From: Actinomortierella ambigua
Taxonomy: Eukaryota > Mortierellomycota > Mortierellomycetes > Mortierellales > Mortierellaceae
Direction: 5' to 3'
Length of the DNA: 41,439 nucleotides
NCBI GenBank assembly: GCA_016098155.1
Contig: JAAAJB010000316.1
Coordinates: forward strand, 1-41,439
In this document: piece by piece, positions 22,374 through 37,085 of the stretch
Numbering within the stretch: position 1 is the first letter of the stretch
How the letters are laid out: every line of letters starts with the position of its first letter
Notes under the pieces: generated by a model
Told to the model about the DNA's origin: nothing
The model's input: the letters and a program-made list of their open reading frames with translations, nothing else
Databases searched by the model: none
Position numbers and translations under genes: made by a program

Positions 22374-22467
22374 GCAGATCCTCCAGTCATGGCTGGGAGC
22401 ATCGTTGCCTCACCCTTGCCTCTCCTCCATCCAACTACTCGCCCACCTCTAACAACACAACAACAAC

Positions 22468-23019
22468 ATGAAACACCATGTCTCGGTGCTCGCCGCCTTC
22501 CTCCTGTTGGCCATCCTCCAGGTGTGCACTGCCTTCAAGCCTCCCAGCGTCAAAGATGGGGATTACCTACTTAAGCTTGAGGACAATCTCTTCCTCGGTC
22601 TTCGTGACCAAGAGCCCTCCAGTCCTGTCTACCTTCTCGATCACCCGCCCCGTCTTCCCGTCTGGGAGGTGAAGAACGATGACACCTCTGGCACTCTTAC
22701 GATCCAGAACATTGAAACTGGTCTCTACCTTTCGTACAACCGAGGCAATCTTTACGAGCCGCTGAAGGTTACCACCGAGAAATCCATGTTTTACTTTTCG
22801 AAGGTCGACGAGAATTATGTGATTCTCCCTGCGATTCTCATGATGCCCCCTCTAGCGGTCACCAAGTTACCCCCAAGTATGCCCGGCAGCCCGTCAATGG
22901 TTGGTCTCAGAGAAGCTTGCAAGGATCCCGAACAGAAGTGGACGCTTGAACCCTTGCATCGCTTGGACGACTCTCCTCGTCAATACCGTTATCCCTTCCA
23001 CCGACTTCGCTTCTGGTAG
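22468..23019 (+). CDS. Secreted beta-trefoil-like protein, possible I66-type protease inhibitor
   Basis: Intronless, 183 residues. MKHHVSVLAAFLLLAILQ ending CTA is a clear signal peptide (1-22). The mature part of about 161 residues has one Cys and three similar segments built from hydrophobic strands: GDYLLKLEDNLFLGL, then GTLTIQNIETGLYLSY, then the KWTLEPL to DDSPRQYR end, with Trp at repeat ends. This resembles the beta-trefoil serine protease inhibitors of family I66 known from mushrooms (cospin type), where such proteins act in defence or regulation. Family membership is an inference from pattern and size; most known I66 members lack a signal peptide. It has its own TATA box and an AATAAA 77 nt after the stop. 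It belongs to a family with two decayed copies in this window (436-990 and 23546-24260). Confidence 0.75.
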   Translation: MKHHVSVLAAFLLLAILQVCTAFKPPSVKDGDYLLKLEDNLFLGLRDQEPSSPVYLLDHPPRLPVWEVKNDDTSGTLTIQNIETGLYLSYNRGNLYEPLKVTTEKSMFYFSKVDENYVILPAILMMPPLAVTKLPPSMPGSPSMVGLREACKDPEQKWTLEPLHRLDDSPRQYRYPFHRLRFW

Positions 23020-23095
23020 GCACAGAAGGTGTCGGATGGTCCTTGCTGTCGCAGTATCTTTCTACTGGAATGGGCTCTTTACAATCCTCTGCAAC

Positions 23096-23101
23096 AATAA
23101 A
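23096..23101 (+). terminator. Poly(A) signal AATAAA
   Basis: AATAAA 77 nt downstream of the stop codon of the secreted beta-trefoil-like gene. In the tandem copy the aligned hexamer is AATAGA (24342-24347). Confidence 0.6.
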
Positions 23102-23545
23102 CAGAAGGTCCTTTCACCCATGTATATGGAACTGTGCTGAAAATCTGGAGGACTGCAATGGTTCATACACACGAAATAGTGAGATCCCCCATGAATAAGA
23201 AGATATCACTCTACCAAGGAGGAGGTCAGTGCATAAAACACGACAGTAGCGCGTGAATGATCAGAAGGAAGAACGCTCTGCGATGGACACTGGTGAGAGC
23301 ACGCAAAAAGATGGATAGTAGACATGTTCAGGCGTTGCGACTATCTGTAGATGCAGGAGAGACAAACCACCCATCCAATCAAGCCAAAAAGGCGTGCCCA
23401 ACCACATCTTACAATTTGTTCGTGAGAAGCAAACTCTGCTCGATTTTAAAATCACATTCTCCACTCATGGCTAGGAGTGTCGTTGCTTCATCCCTGCTTC
23501 TCCTCCATCCAACTACTCACCCACCACCCACGATCCAACAATTAC

Positions 23546-24260
23546 ATGATCCGCTGTCTCTCGGGGCCCACCGCCTTGCTCCTGTTGGCCATCCTCCAGG
23601 CGTGTTCTGACCGAGGAGCCCCGTAAAATGAGATCCGTATCCCGCACAGAGAGTTTGTCTTTGGTGTGCTTCCACCTCGCGCCTTCCTGCCCGACATTGG
23701 TCTTGCCAAGCAAGATAAGGAAGGCTCTCAGATATGGGAAGTTCCAGCTTGCTCAAGGACTAGAGCTGACTCCCGATGTCCCTGAAGGTGAATACAGGTT
23801 TGTGCTTGAGGATAATCACTACCTCGGTGTTCTTAACAACAAACCCTTCAAACCTGTCTCCATTCTCGATGGTCCGTCCTTCTCCACCATCTGGACGGTA
23901 CAATGCTATGCCACCCCCCTGGAACTGCCTCGATCCAAAACTGTAAAACCGGTCTCTACCTTGCATACATACAACTCACATAACTTTGACGACCCGCTGG
24001 TGGTTTTCTCTGATCAGTACTTTTTTTTTACTTTAAGAGTGTCGACCGTAACGTCGCGCAGATTCTCATTGAGATCTACAGCGGGCGCTCTCGGGCGGTT
24101 GCCGAGTTGCCCCCACGTATGCCCGGCCGCCCACCAATGGTTGGACTCGCAGACGTTTGCATGGACCCCAAGCAGATGTGGAAACTTCAACGCATTCTGA
24201 GCTTGGATGACTCTCCTCGTCAGTACCGTCTTCCCCTTCCGCAAACTTCGCTTCTGATAG
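23546..24260 (+). pseudogene. Tandem pseudogene of secreted beta-trefoil-like gene
   Basis: The copy keeps the start codon and a signal-peptide-like opening, but the frame stops at TAA (23624-23626) after 26 codons. About 150 bases with no counterpart follow. Similarity resumes with the string VPEGEYRFVLEDNHYLGVL, leaves the frame at about 23905-23940, returns in another frame as LPPRMPGRPPMVGLADVC, and shifts once more just before the stop. Its promoter TATA and poly(A) hexamer are also altered. It is therefore a decaying duplicate, not an expressed paralogue. An alternative reading, that the extra bases are an intron, would still leave the downstream frameshifts. Confidence 0.82.
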
Positions 24261-25262
24261 TCACAAACGGTCTCTCATGGAACCTTGCTGTTACAGTACC
24301 TTTCTCCATGCATGGTCCCTCCCTGATGCTTAATCTGCGACAATAGACAAAAACGGTGTTTGGATCCAATGGGCTGACTGAATAAAACTCAAGCACGATT
24401 ACAAGGGCGCGACATGTAAAAGAGGAAGAGGTATTCTCTTCATCATCGATGTCAAAAACGGGCTCGTACGGTGAGATATACAGAGAGTCATCATGTCAAT
24501 CCTCTGATTTTGACAAAGTTACTTGGAACGAGCTCTCCCTCCCCCCCTCCATTCCGTCTCAAAGAGCCGACCTCAGTCGTGCAGGTAGCATGCCCTACAC
24601 TTCCTTCTTGATACTAAGGAGACGGAAGCCTGGAGCATTACTGGCGAGGCGCAGAGTGGTGCTTGTCCTGGCTTACATGTCTTTTGCTCGCTCAAGCACC
24701 CCACCATGCATCAGAGCAGTAGCAGATACCAAGTGCATAGACCCGACAGGGATGGCGCAGCGTCTGCATGTGATACTGACTTTTCGCAGCTCAGGATTTG
24801 ACGTGAGGTACCTTGGGAGTGGGACGGTTATGGAATTTATGCAGCTGGTGGGCACGCCACTTGCGTTTGGGAAACAGCTTGTTCTGCGCCTTGCCTGAGA
24901 AGCACCGATTGAAAGGAAAAGGGGGGGGGGACAGTCGCCTATTGTCTTGAGGCTGTGAACCCTACGATAGCCTCGCATTCCATATGACTGAGAAGCTGGA
25001 GAATGATACAGAGGGACTGGTTTCGTACTCTTCTTCTATCACACCTATTCCAAGATTCTTCTCTTCAACGCTTTCTCACTTTGAACAGTTGTATGTATGC
25101 TGGAACTGTGTACGGGCCATCGTTGTGCTGACAGTACTTGTTTTCTTTTGGCCTTCTTCGCGATGCCTGCACGCGCTAATGGCGGAGAATATGCAGAAAC
25201 TCGAATATAGCCATCGTAGAGCAGTCTGAATTCTTTCTTTCTTTCTTCCATGGGCGATCTGT

Positions 25263-25326
25263 CATGCTTACTCACTTTGACGGTGACCTATTCACTGGAA
25301 CGGTGTTCAGTCCCTTGATGTCCAGC

Positions 25327-25367
<41 letters not shown>

Positions 25368-25520
25368 AAACTTTCTAATAGTGCTTGTTCGCTTCGATAG
25401 TGGTGGTTCGCCGGAACGGTGTTCACCCCATAGCTGCCCTGCTAGCGTTTTTTTTTCTTGCTGTGACCAATCCCATGATACTCACTAACTTTGACGGTGC
25501 TATATCATTGCTTGCCAATT
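25263..25520. repeat. Diverged short tandem repeats around a T tract
   Basis: GGAACGGTGTTCA occurs at 25297-25309 and 25413-25425. ACTCACTTTGACGGTG (near 25270) recurs as ACTCACTAACTTTGACGGTG (near 25480). Each of the first two units ends in a T-rich tract. This suggests about 2.5 units of roughly 100-120 bp that have drifted apart. Confidence 0.55.
25332..25362. repeat. Homopolymer T tract (31 T)
   Basis: The longest uninterrupted homopolymer in the window, inside the diverged tandem repeat. Its length in the assembly may not be exact. Confidence 0.9.
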
Positions 25521-25958
25521 TCACTATACCTGCGAGCTTGGGTGGAGAACGGCGCTGTCTTTATACCGAGGTAAATTTATGAAAAGCAGAAAAATACTAT
25601 GTTGAAGCCTATTATCACTGACTGTTTTGGCTGTTGCTCTCGGAAGGATGATTACACAATGATCCACGGTTGAACTAAAGAGCTACAGCATAGAGCAATA
25701 CATAATGGGCACACCTGAAAGGCCGGTAACACTGCACCATCGCCTGATTTTATTCTTCAGAACAATAGCCATGGGATGCGTGGAGCTTGCACCAGATAAC
25801 GGCTTGTCCACATGATATGAACAAAAAAAGGGTGGGGTTGGGATACTAGTTATGTAAATAAGGCAAGACTGCGGCAAAGAAAGAGGGTGGGGCGATAGGG
25901 GAGGAGGATTCGCTTGACTACCGCTCATGGAGCAGTCTCTCAGAAACTCTGAGCATGC

Positions 25959-26237
25959 TTAACCTTCAAAGCCATAACAGAATCCATTGCACTGCGAGTA
26001 ACCGGCTCCACCTCCGCATGCGTAGAGCATCTCAGCGAAGGGATGACCAATGCAGTGAGAGTCTCCTGGGCAGGTACCCGAGCCAAGTCTGCAAGGCGCA
26101 ATCTCGTAGCCCATGGGGACTAACCATGCATTCCCCTGCTTTGAAATTGGGCCAGGGTTTGGATCAAGCTCCCAGCTTGACTGGACACATGCTGCGGCAG
26201 CGTAGCCCAAGAGTCCGAACACAACGAAAAGTTTCAT
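25959..26237 (-). CDS. Small cysteine-rich secreted protein
   Basis: 92 residues, one exon. MKLFVVFGLLGYAAAA is a signal peptide with probable cleavage before Cys17. The mature chain of about 76 residues has seven Cys (17, 49, 56, 62, 74, 83, 87), is Gly-rich, has few charges, and lacks membrane segments. I do not recognise the family. Size, secretion and cysteine content fit a fungal small secreted protein or effector-like peptide, but no activity can be read from it. A TATA box lies about 300 bp upstream on the same strand. The leader contains GTAAG donors (near 26336) and a TTATAG acceptor ending at 26245, so a 5'UTR intron is plausible. It sits alone in the gene-poor island. Confidence 0.72.
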   Translation of the reverse strand: MKLFVVFGLLGYAAAACVQSSWELDPNPGPISKQGNAWLVPMGYEIAPCRLGSGTCPGDSHCIGHPFAEMLYACGGGAGYSQCNGFCYGFEG

Positions 26238-26539
26238 GGTAAGCTATAAACATGTGAAAACGTCGGATCTTGTTGTTAGCGGGTGTTCATGACAGCCCAT
26301 TGGTGGAGAGTCTTTAAGAAAGGTGGCATTCTCTTACGTTTTGAAGAATGGGGAGATAGCTTGACTAGGTTTGCAGAGATAAAAAACAAGTAGAGGTAAG
26401 TTTGATGTAGCGGAACGAACACCTCACAGGGATGGAATGGTAACTCAAGAGAATGAGTGGTGAAGGAGGAGAGCAGCTTACTTTCTTGAATGGAGACGAG
26501 GAAAGTCAATGTAGGGAGGTAGAGGCTGATGCGTTCGAT

Positions 26540-26546
26540 TTTTATA
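26540..26546 (-). promoter_or_regulatory. Probable TATA box of cysteine-rich secreted protein gene
   Basis: TATAAAA on the minus strand, about 303 bp before the start codon at 26237. The distance is long unless the leader contains the suggested intron. Confidence 0.45.
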
Positions 26547-28190
26547 GAAAATCGAGACAACCATTGTGTGAGAACGATAGGTCTGACGCGGTGGCCTAAC
26601 CCCAAAAGGTCATCATGCTATACGTACACTACGAGGAAGCTGACATTTTCCCACATGCAGGGATGTAGTGGTTTTGGCTTTCTACTACGTACTGTACTAC
26701 GGATTGCCTTGTTCTCGAAAGATGTTTGCGACTTTTTTTTTTCTCTTCATGCGGGCAAGGGTTACCGACGGCTCAACACAATATGACCTCAATTCGCGTC
26801 AATATTATCGCCTATTTTTTTTTTCAGGCAGGGGAAGGGAATTTGCAAGCACAAAGTAGTCTACTGTAGTCTCTCTTTGCACTGGTGTGCAACCACACGT
26901 TGGAATGCAATTGGTCCTATTCATGTACCGAGCCTATTTTTTTTCATGCAACCGAGCAAGATAGATATCTCCTTTTTTCCCCCGCTACCCTGACATGCTC
27001 TCACGCCCCTGTTGATTCTGTTTTCCGCGCAAGGTCTTTGGCCACATTTGTTTCCCTGGTCTCGCGAAAAACTGGTTTTGTATACTCCGTATACACCAAA
27101 CAAGGGTCACAAGAAAGGCGGTCGGAGTCACATCGAGTCTCGGCGTGACAATACTGACACGTATCATCAAAATGCTTTCGTGCAAAGGCCCCTTATTTCT
27201 ATGCCCATTGCAGGAATTTTTGGTGCTTGTTCAGCTGCAACTTTTAGAGAGAGCTAGACGTCCACCCTTCGTATCAACCAGTGCTGAAATGGTGGTCAGC
27301 TACAAGGGTATCAGAGAGAAGGTGGGCTGATTGAAAAAATTCTTCGGGGGTCCATCCCGAATCATACAGTGAAAGGCACGAATAGCATATGTACATCCCT
27401 TACATATACAACGAATGCAGACATGTTGATTACCCATGGGAATTCAAAGGTAGGGATTTGAGGGCGTGATATGATGCACAAGCGGAGGAACAGGGGGTGG
27501 GACTGTGCTGCTTTTTAGCCAGAGTATCAGATAGAATCGAGCACGTTCTGCCAGGCTTCTGCCAATGGGTAGATATCGCTGAACTTGTTCGTTGCACAGC
27601 TACACTCTTTTAGCTTTATCAAAAGGATGTGAAATACAAACCACATGTAGGGGTGAAAACATGGGTGTGTATTTCAGCCTACGGTGGCGCAAACACTTGA
27701 GATTATTTAGTAGTCTACGCAACATATAGGAGATATCATCGCTGAAATGGTAGCAGTTGTTTTCAACGCGATCCATCTATTCTTTAGGTTGTTGGGTATG
27801 GCGCCCTGGACTTGGATCCAGTAGACATTCGTTTGCAAGCAGGAATGCTTGATGCGATTCTTATCATCTCCACATGCTCGGCAGTTATAGGTCTAGTCAT
27901 TTTTGTTTGGGCGAATATTAACGAAGAGAGGGATGGCTTCTCTGTTTTCTTCACTCAGGAACCCGAGCAGAGTGAGCATTGCCATCGCTCATGACTGGCG
28001 GAGTGGCTTGGGATTGTTCGCTTTTTTAATTTTTTTAGGAGGGCCTCAAAGAATGACCAGCCCCTGAACACACTCTTATATTACAGTTTTTTCTCAAAGA
28101 TTACTTTCGCGGTCATTCAGAGCTCTCTCCTCCTCGAAGGCTCGCTCATTCTCATCGCAATTGTTTTTGCCAGCAGGATAGCATGCACAC
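26547..28190. other. Gene-poor stretch with no supported gene
   Basis: 1.6 kb before SMC5. One plus-strand frame (about 27788-27994) has a credible hydrophobic segment (AILIISTCSAVIGLVIFVW) and begins just after a TTTAG that could be an acceptor, but no upstream exon is visible. The rest shows nothing I can support. The SMC5 promoter must lie in the final few hundred bases. Confidence 0.4.
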
Positions 28191-32925
<4,735 letters not shown>

Positions 32926-33607
32926 AAAGCGTAGTGGATATTGATATTGCAGTTTGTTACCCCCCCCCCCCCTACCAAAGTATGAACCAGCAGCAAATTG
33001 AAAGTACAAAAAGAATGAAGAGAATGAGAGAAAGAAAAAGAAGGAGGGGAGGTGTTGTTCACTTTATTCACTTTAAGAGACAACTCAAGCCCAACAGGTA
33101 CACTTGGGATTGTACGACTGTGCTGCTTTTTTTTTTTTGTGGAGGAGAAACCCTAATTTTTGTGCCTGTTCTTGAACTGTGGAGGGTGAATCTCATTCCC
33201 CCCACTTTCACTTTCTCCCTCCTTCCAGCAGAAGAAGGAAGAAGGTGGGCATAACAAACTTGTTCCTCCCCGCCAACGCTGCAGCTGCAGCTGTAGATGC
33301 TATACGCCCGGCTGCTGTTGACACAACAAACCACCCCCTCCCATACAAAGTTCAGCGGGTAAGCGAGCACCCCGAAGGAAGGGAGGGGAGTGAGAACAAC
33401 AGTGTTGAGCAAGGCACCCCGCAATCGGGGGAAGGCGCGCGACTACGGGGTTCTCTGCTTTGTTGTACAGGAACTCCCACCCTCCCAGGCTCGGTCTTCC
33501 TCCCTTTTTTTCTTCTTTTTATTTCTCTTCATCCTACTTCATCTGCTTACTCCAAACACATTCCACCCATTTCCATCTCATTTCCATTTGCTCCATTCTC
33601 TTTTGCA
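32926..33607 (+). promoter_or_regulatory. Intergenic: SMC5 3' region and acyl-CoA synthetase promoter
   Basis: 682 bp between stop and start of two genes on the same strand. It holds a C tract (about 32960-32971), an A/G-rich stretch, and from 33470 a T/C-rich leader before the ATG at 33608. No TATA box or further gene is clear. Confidence 0.45.
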
Positions 33608-36600
33608 ATGTCTGTTGTTAAAGTTGACTATAACCGGCAGGCTATCGAGATGCCAGGCACGCGTCGCCCTGGCCAGACCGGTATGGAATAAGGGCAAGAG
33701 GAGAATAACGCGCTGATTTTATATAGCACTGGCGTTCCTGTGGTGGACCCTGTGCAGGAATGATGAAAAAAAAAAAAAAAAAACCAGCCCACTCTATCCT
33801 CTTGTCTCTTGTGCATGCGCTTTCTTCCTTTCCTTGCGCATAGGCATTTTCCGTCGGGCTGGGTTCGAAGACGAGTTGGTCTCTCGCACCAAAGGATCGC
33901 CTCATGTCACCACTGTCTACGAAGGATTCCAGCATGGTAAGATGACCCCGTGTCCTGTCCACATCCATGTTTCTGCCGCGTGCTGCTGCTTGCTGCTAGC
34001 CTTGGCTGAAGTGATACAAAGAGATGTGGGAACTTGAGTTTTTGCAGCGTATCGGTTTCTCTCTTCTGGGGGAGAGTGGGAACAGTACCCTCGTTTTCTT
34101 TGTCCCCCGTTCGTCTCTCTCACACACAACTCCTTTGGATTGCTTTGCCCTCCTTCCTTCCTCCCCCCTCCCCCCTCCCTAAAACTTAGGTCTGAAATTG
34201 AACCCGAACGGCGACTGTCTCGGCTCGCGTACGTTTGACCCGGTGACTGGCACGTTTGGCGAGTATGTGTGGCAGTCGTATGCGACGGTACATCAGCGCG
34301 TGACGCGGTTTGGCAGTGGATTGATGCACCTTCATCAACAACTGTTCCCGGACCTGACTGCGGCTCAACGGCGACAATGGGCCGTAGGCATCTGGGGCAT
34401 CAACCGTGCCGAGTGGACCATTGCAGGCGAGGCCTGCTCTGCCTACAGTCTGATCTCGGTCGGCCTGTTCGATGCCTTGGATGTTGACGCCGTCATGTAC
34501 TCGATCAACCACTCGGAAGCACCCGCGATCGTTGCCAGTGGTAAGCGAAAGGGGGAGGGGGGAATTAGATAATTATGCCCCCCCCCCTCTTCGATTTGTT
34601 CGTGATACGTGAGCATGAAAAAAAATCTGAACTGCAGTTCCCGTTCCCAAGTTTTTGTTGTTGAACAAACCTCCCTCCTCCTCCTCTTCTTCTTTCTCCT
34701 TTTCATTCATAGCCCAGCACGTACTGTCGTTGATCAAGAATGCAGACAAGATGCCCGGCCTCAAGATCATTGTCAGCATGGACCCACTGGGAGGCGACAA
34801 CGCGACCTCCCAGGCCGTTGACAAGAGCAAGGTCGAGTCTGGCAGTGTCATGCGTCTTTGGGCCGAGGAGAAGGGGATCCGTCTCCTGGATTTTAAGGAG
34901 GTCGAGGCCCTAGGTGAGCTCCATGGCCGAAAGCACATTCCCCCTACGCCCGAGGAACTCTACACTGTTGGATACACGAGTGGCACGACTGGTTTGCCTG
35001 TAAGGATCTTTATAATTATCACCAGTGAAGCTTAAAAAAATTGTGGAATGCCTGGGAGGAATGCGGGGAGGAGTAGAGCACTCACCCCAAACACACCTTT
35101 TTTTCCTATGATACTTAGAAAGGAGCCATGACAACTCATGCAAACTACCTGTCCCTCCTGGCCTCTAACGAGTGCTCGTTCCCAATGTTCAAGGACGACA
35201 CGCTGTTCAGCTACCTGCCACTGGGCCACGTCTTTGGGCGCGTGCTCGAGTTCTTCGCCTTCTCTGTCGGAGGACGGATTGGTTACAGCTCGGGCGATCC
35301 GCTGCGGTTGCTGGAGGACATGGAGGTGCTGAAGCCAACCATTTTCCCGACCGTGCCACGCTTGATGAACCGAATCTATGCCCGCGTGCGAGCGGCCACC
35401 GTCGAGGCCCCCGGAATGGTTGGCGTGCTGGCCCGCAGGGCGGTGGCGGCGAAGATGGCCAACTATGTGGCTGGGTTGGGAATGACGCACCCGCTGTGGG
35501 ATCGGTTGCTGTTTAACAAGGTGAAGAAGGTATTGGGCGGTAATGTTCGATACATGATCATTGGTAAGTGTTTCTATCTGGGTGCAGAAGAAGAAGAAGA
35601 AGAAGAAGAAAAAAAAAGAGAGGCAACGCAGGCACAAATCAGAACCATTTCTTGTATCCAACAGGGTAGAAAACTCACATTTTCTCTGATACATAGGATC
35701 GGCACCTGTTGCTTCTGAGATTCTTGCCTTTGCCCGAATTGCTTTCTGCTGCGAGGTCATTGAAGTCTACGGACAGACAGAAGGCACCGGTGCCGGTACC
35801 CTCACCAACTATGGGTTAGTATCTCTTATAACTTTCTTTTGCTCTGTCGCTCTCTCCGATACGCTTACACGATTCTCACCCAAAGTTTCTCGCCCCTCTC
35901 TCCCCTTTCTTTCAATTGACCAAACTAGCGATGTGACCCCGAACCACGTCGGTGCACCTGCACCATGCTGTGAGGTCAAGCTGATCGACGTGCCTGAGCT
36001 CAACTACTTTGCGACCGACAAGCCTTACCCACGTGGCGAGATTTGCCTCCGTGGTCCTTCGGTGATCAAAGGCTATCTCAAGGACGAAAAGAAGACACGG
36101 GAAACCATTGACGAAGAGGGCTTTTTGCATTCCGGAGATGTGGCTATTCTCAATCCGAACGGCACCTTTACCATCATTGACCGTGTCAAGAATGTGTTTA
36201 AGGTAATTTGTGCTCTCGGCCGCGTAGAAGGGATGCAAGTTTTTTTTTTGTGAATCAAGAAAAAAAAAACTAATATCTTCTGCATGGGTCAATCAACACA
36301 CTGCAATATCATCATTAGCTCTCACAAGGAGAGTTTATTGCGGCGGAAAAGATTGAGAACCAGATCTTGGCCAAGGTGCCATTGATCCAACAGATCTTCG
36401 TGCACGGTGATTCGACCGAGAACTGTCTGGTCGCGATCATGGTCCCCGAGCCCGAAAACTTTGTGCCCATTCTCAAACAGGTCCTGAACACCAATGTATC
36501 CCCCAACGACATCAAGGCCTTCCGTGAAGCCTGCAACCATCCCAAGGTCCGCAAGGCGGTCCTGCAGATTATTACCAATGCTGGCAAGGCTGCGCAGCTG

Positions 36601-36896
36601 AAGGGGTAAAGTCCATTTTTTTTTATTCTGCGATGTTGTTCCTTGGTGGGCCATATCATTCCCGTCTTGTCTTTCTAACAATTGGTGCCAATTTTTTTTT
36701 CTCTTCACCAAAAAAAAAAAAAAAAAAAAACAGTTTCGAGTTTCCCAAAGCTGTGATGATTGAGCCTACGCCGTTCTCGGTTGAGAACGGCCGTCTGACC
36801 CCGACCTTCAAGATTAAGCGCCACCCTGTGGTCAAGGAGTACCGCGAGCAGCTCACGGCGATGTACAACGAAATTCATCAGCAATCCAAGATCTAA
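33608..36896 (+). CDS. Long-chain acyl-CoA synthetase (Faa/ACSL type)
   Basis: Nine exons: 33608-33680, 33844-33936, 34190-34540, 34713-34999, 35119-35563, 35697-35814, 35929-36202, 36319-36605, 36734-36896; 696 residues, like yeast Faa1. It activates long-chain fatty acids with ATP and CoA, via acyl-AMP, for lipid synthesis or beta-oxidation. Motifs: ATP-binding YTSGTTGLPKG (260-270) split by intron 4 after LP, YGQTEGTGAGT (441-451), GFLHSGD with the following DRVKNVFKLSQGEFIA segment (Asp540 at its start) of the fatty-acyl-CoA synthetase signature, and C-terminal TFKIKRHPVVKEY. The C-terminus (QQSKI) has no clear SKL peroxisomal signal, so ER or lipid-droplet location is more likely, by inference. 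Ends tail-to-tail with COG8. Confidence 0.94.
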
Positions 36897-37085
36897 ACAG
36901 ACGACCATGTAGAATTGTATATAGGAGCAAATTACAAGTGTAAACTCTGCAAATAGATATTTGCGTGGAAAAGAAAGCTGGAGGGTTTCAGATGTTTGAT
37001 AATCCGTGCCCATTGTTGTTCATGTTGTGCGCAGGTGTATTTTTTCTCATTTTTTTTTCTATCTGTATTGCTCTATGAGTTTCCT

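Larger units (their letters stand above)
22088..24350 (+). repeat. Diverged tandem duplication, unit about 1.1-1.25 kb
   Basis: The segment from about 22088 through the poly(A) signal at 23096-23101 is repeated from about 23212 to 24350. Matches run through the promoter (ATGCAGGAGAG at 22259 and about 23350), a leader string CTCCATCCAACTACTC, the signal-peptide codons (CTCCTGTTGGCCATCCTCCA), the coding body, and the 3' end. Start codons lie at 22468 and 23546. The second unit is longer, mainly from about 150 extra bases after the signal peptide. Confidence 0.8.
24351..25958. other. Gene-poor stretch with no supported gene
   Basis: 1.6 kb. Open frames of up to 149 codons exist (24449-24898 plus; 24673-24978 minus, overlapping), but neither has a signal peptide, a recognisable domain or splice support. 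The only structure seen is the diverged tandem repeat at 25263-25520 with its T tract. Confidence 0.4.

Noticed and set aside
24449..24898. 149-codon plus-strand frame as a gene
   Set aside because: No domain, signal peptide or splice support, and an overlapping minus-strand frame of similar length shows that the region is simply stop-poor.
27350..27390. Possible tRNA T-arm-like GC-rich hairpin
   Set aside because: No acceptor, D-arm or anticodon arm of proper spacing can be placed around it.
27538..27625. Minus-strand frame with protein-like C-terminal composition (KFSDIYPLAEAWQNVLDSI)
   Set aside because: Only about 28 codons, with no upstream exon, start or homologue that I recognise; too short to support.
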